From: Amycolatopsis jiangsuensis
GTDB lineage: Bacteria; Actinomycetota; Actinomycetes; Mycobacteriales; Pseudonocardiaceae
Length of the DNA stretch: 64,000 bases
Assembly: GCF_014204865.1 (NCBI RefSeq)
Contig: NZ_JACHMG010000001.1
Location: 992,001 to 1,056,000 of the forward strand
Direction: 5' to 3'
Shown here: positions 62,807-64,000 of the stretch, piece after piece
Layout of the letters: every line of letters begins with the position of its first letter
How positions within the stretch are numbered: the first letter of the stretch is position 1
Notes under the pieces: model-generated
Databases searched by the model: none
Told to the model about the DNA's origin: nothing
What the model saw: the letters and a program-made list of their open reading frames with translations, nothing else
Program-made: the position numbers and the translations under genes

Positions 62807-64000
62807 TCAGGCGCCGAGTTTCGCCTGGCGGCGGCGGGAGACCAACCACCAGCCGCCCGCGAGGACGACGACGATGACCGGGATCGAGTAGAACGCGATC
62901 TTCTCGGCACCGTCCGAGAAGCCCATCAAGACGATCACCAGGACGAGGAATCCGAGCGTGGCCCAGTTGGTGTAGGGCGCGCCGGGCATCCGGTAGCTCG
63001 GGCGTTCCAGTTCGCCGCGGAGAGCGGCCTGCCGCATGCGCATCTGCGAGAGGATCAGGGTGGCCCAGGTGGCGACCACGCCGAGGGACGCGACCGCCGT
63101 GGCGATGTCGAACGCCTCCGAGGGCACGATGTAGTTCAGCACCACGCCGAGCACGTAGGCGACCGAGGTGAACAGGATCCCGCCGAAGGGCACGTGCCGG
63201 CTGTTCATCCTGCCGACGAACTTCGGGGCCTCGCCCTTGTCCGCGAGGGCGCGCAGGATCCGGCCGGTCGAGTACAGGCCCGAGTTGCACGACGACAGCG
63301 CCGCGGTGAGCACGACCGCGTTCATCACGTCGCCGATACCGCCGATCCCGAGCCGGGAGAAGACCGTCACGAACGGGCTTTCGTCGCCGTTGTAGAACGG
63401 CCACGGCAGCAGCATCGCCAGCAGCAGCACGGAACCGACGTAGAAGACACCGATCCGCCACACCACGCCGTTGATGGCCTTGGGCAGCACCTTGCGGGCG
63501 TCCTTCGTCTCGCCGGCCGCGATGCCGACGACCTCGATCGCCGAGTACGCGAAGACCACGGCCTGCAGCGTCATCAGCGCGATTCCGACGCCTGCCGGGA
63601 AGAACCCGCCGTGGTTGGTGAGGTTCTGCACGCCGGCCTTCTCGCCGCCGATGTTCGCGCCGGTCAGCACCAGCCCGACCGCGGTCACCAGGAACACGAC
63701 GATCGCGAGCACCTTGACCACGGAGAACCAGAATTCGAGCTCGCCGAAGAGCTTGACGCTCAACAGGTTCACCGTCATGAGCACGCCGAGCGCGACCAGT
63801 GCGGTGATCCACTGCGGAACGTCGGGCAGCCACTTGTGCACGTAGATCGCGACCGCGGTGATCTCCGCGATCCCGGTCATGGCCCAGTTCAGCCAGTACA
63901 TCCAGCCGGACACGAAACCGGCCCACGGTCCGATGAACTTGCGGGCGTAGGTCACGAAACTGCCGGAGCTGGGCTGGTGCAGCACCAGTTCGCCGAGCGC
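62807..64000 (-). CDS. APC superfamily amino-acid permease, C-terminal part
   Basis: The frame is open to the window edge (ALGELVLHQPSSGSF), so the true start lies outside. About 397 residues are visible with ten or so membrane segments. Typical AAT-family motifs are SGSFVTYARKFIGPWAGFVSGWMYWLNW (~10-37) and SCNSGLYSTGRILRALADKGEAPK (~235). It resembles GABA, aromatic amino-acid, D-Ala/Ser/Gly or AnsP-type proton symporters; the substrate is not clear. A hairpin terminator follows. Confidence 0.9.
   Translation of the reverse strand, partial: ALGELVLHQPSSGSFVTYARKFIGPWAGFVSGWMYWLNWAMTGIAEITAVAIYVHKWLPDVPQWITALVALGVLMTVNLLSVKLFGELEFWFSVVKVLAIVVFLVTAVGLVLTGANIGGEKAGVQNLTNHGGFFPAGVGIALMTLQAVVFAYSAIEVVGIAAGETKDARKVLPKAINGVVWRIGVFYVGSVLLLAMLLPWPFYNGDESPFVTVFSRLGIGGIGDVMNAVVLTAALSSCNSGLYSTGRILRALADKGEAPKFVGRMNSRHVPFGGILFTSVAYVLGVVLNYIVPSEAFDIATAVASLGVVATWATLILSQMRMRQAALRGELERPSYRMPGAPYTNWATLGFLVLVIVLMGFSDGAEKIAFYSIPVIVVVLAGGWWLVSRRRQAKLGA

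Overview
The window is high-GC actinobacterial DNA. Frequent GTG starts, GTGA/ATGA stop-start overlaps and dense LysR, TetR, LacI and GntR regulators fit a soil actinomycete. The family Pseudonocardiaceae (Amycolatopsis-like) is my best guess, but this is inference from style and gene content, not a search result. No rRNA, tRNA, CRISPR array or intact mobile element was seen.

Layout. 1-907: end of a FUSC-type membrane protein. 1076-6344: peptide ABC importer (two permeases, Tat-type lipoprotein, double ATPase). 6669-7912: a secreted repeat protein and a one-pass membrane protein. 7924-10666: an Erm 23S rRNA methyltransferase divergent from a two-gene ABC-2 exporter; a 12-codon ErmC-type leader peptide and a foldable attenuator precede erm. 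10726-15160: sdhCAB with a divergent LysR. 15210-19285: GntR, ADP-ribosylglycohydrolase, NCS1 permease and PfkB kinase, an apparent nucleoside or nucleobase salvage operon. 19321-24159: GMC oxidoreductase, TetR, and two broken genes (TetX-like monooxygenase, MFS pump).

24245-35023 is a catabolic region: double SnoaL protein, MFS importer, LysR with a histidinol-dehydrogenase-like enzyme, LacI, then a tightly coupled operon of bicupin, alpha/beta hydrolase, second histidinol-dehydrogenase-like enzyme, SDR and HpcH/HpaI aldolase. A second locus at 58183-61478 (MFS, LacI, HpcH/HpaI aldolase) carries the same DNA motif, TGCATACGTAT, in its control region. Six copies in three divergent promoter regions point to one LacI-type regulon.

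35190-36161 is a decayed FAD oxidase. 36162-42812 (minus strand) is a four-gene coupled operon: a poly-lysine-synthetase-like single-module NRPS with membrane and hexapeptide-repeat domains, two BPL_N/class-I amidotransferase-like proteins (one cytoplasmic, one Tat-exported) and a multi-pass acyltransferase-like protein. This is the best candidate here for an undescribed biosynthetic system. 43182-46855: small membrane protein, TetR with divergent SMP-30-like protein, glutamate dehydrogenase. 46926-50261: a fused molybdopterin oxidoreductase-FNR-ferredoxin. 50461-53869: hyi-glxR-gcl glyoxylate operon. 53974-57372: two TetR genes, each divergent from an enzyme gene. 57402-58037: secreted protein. 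61515-61800: IS701-like transposase remnant. 61954-64000: ssb paralogue and the end of an APC amino-acid permease.
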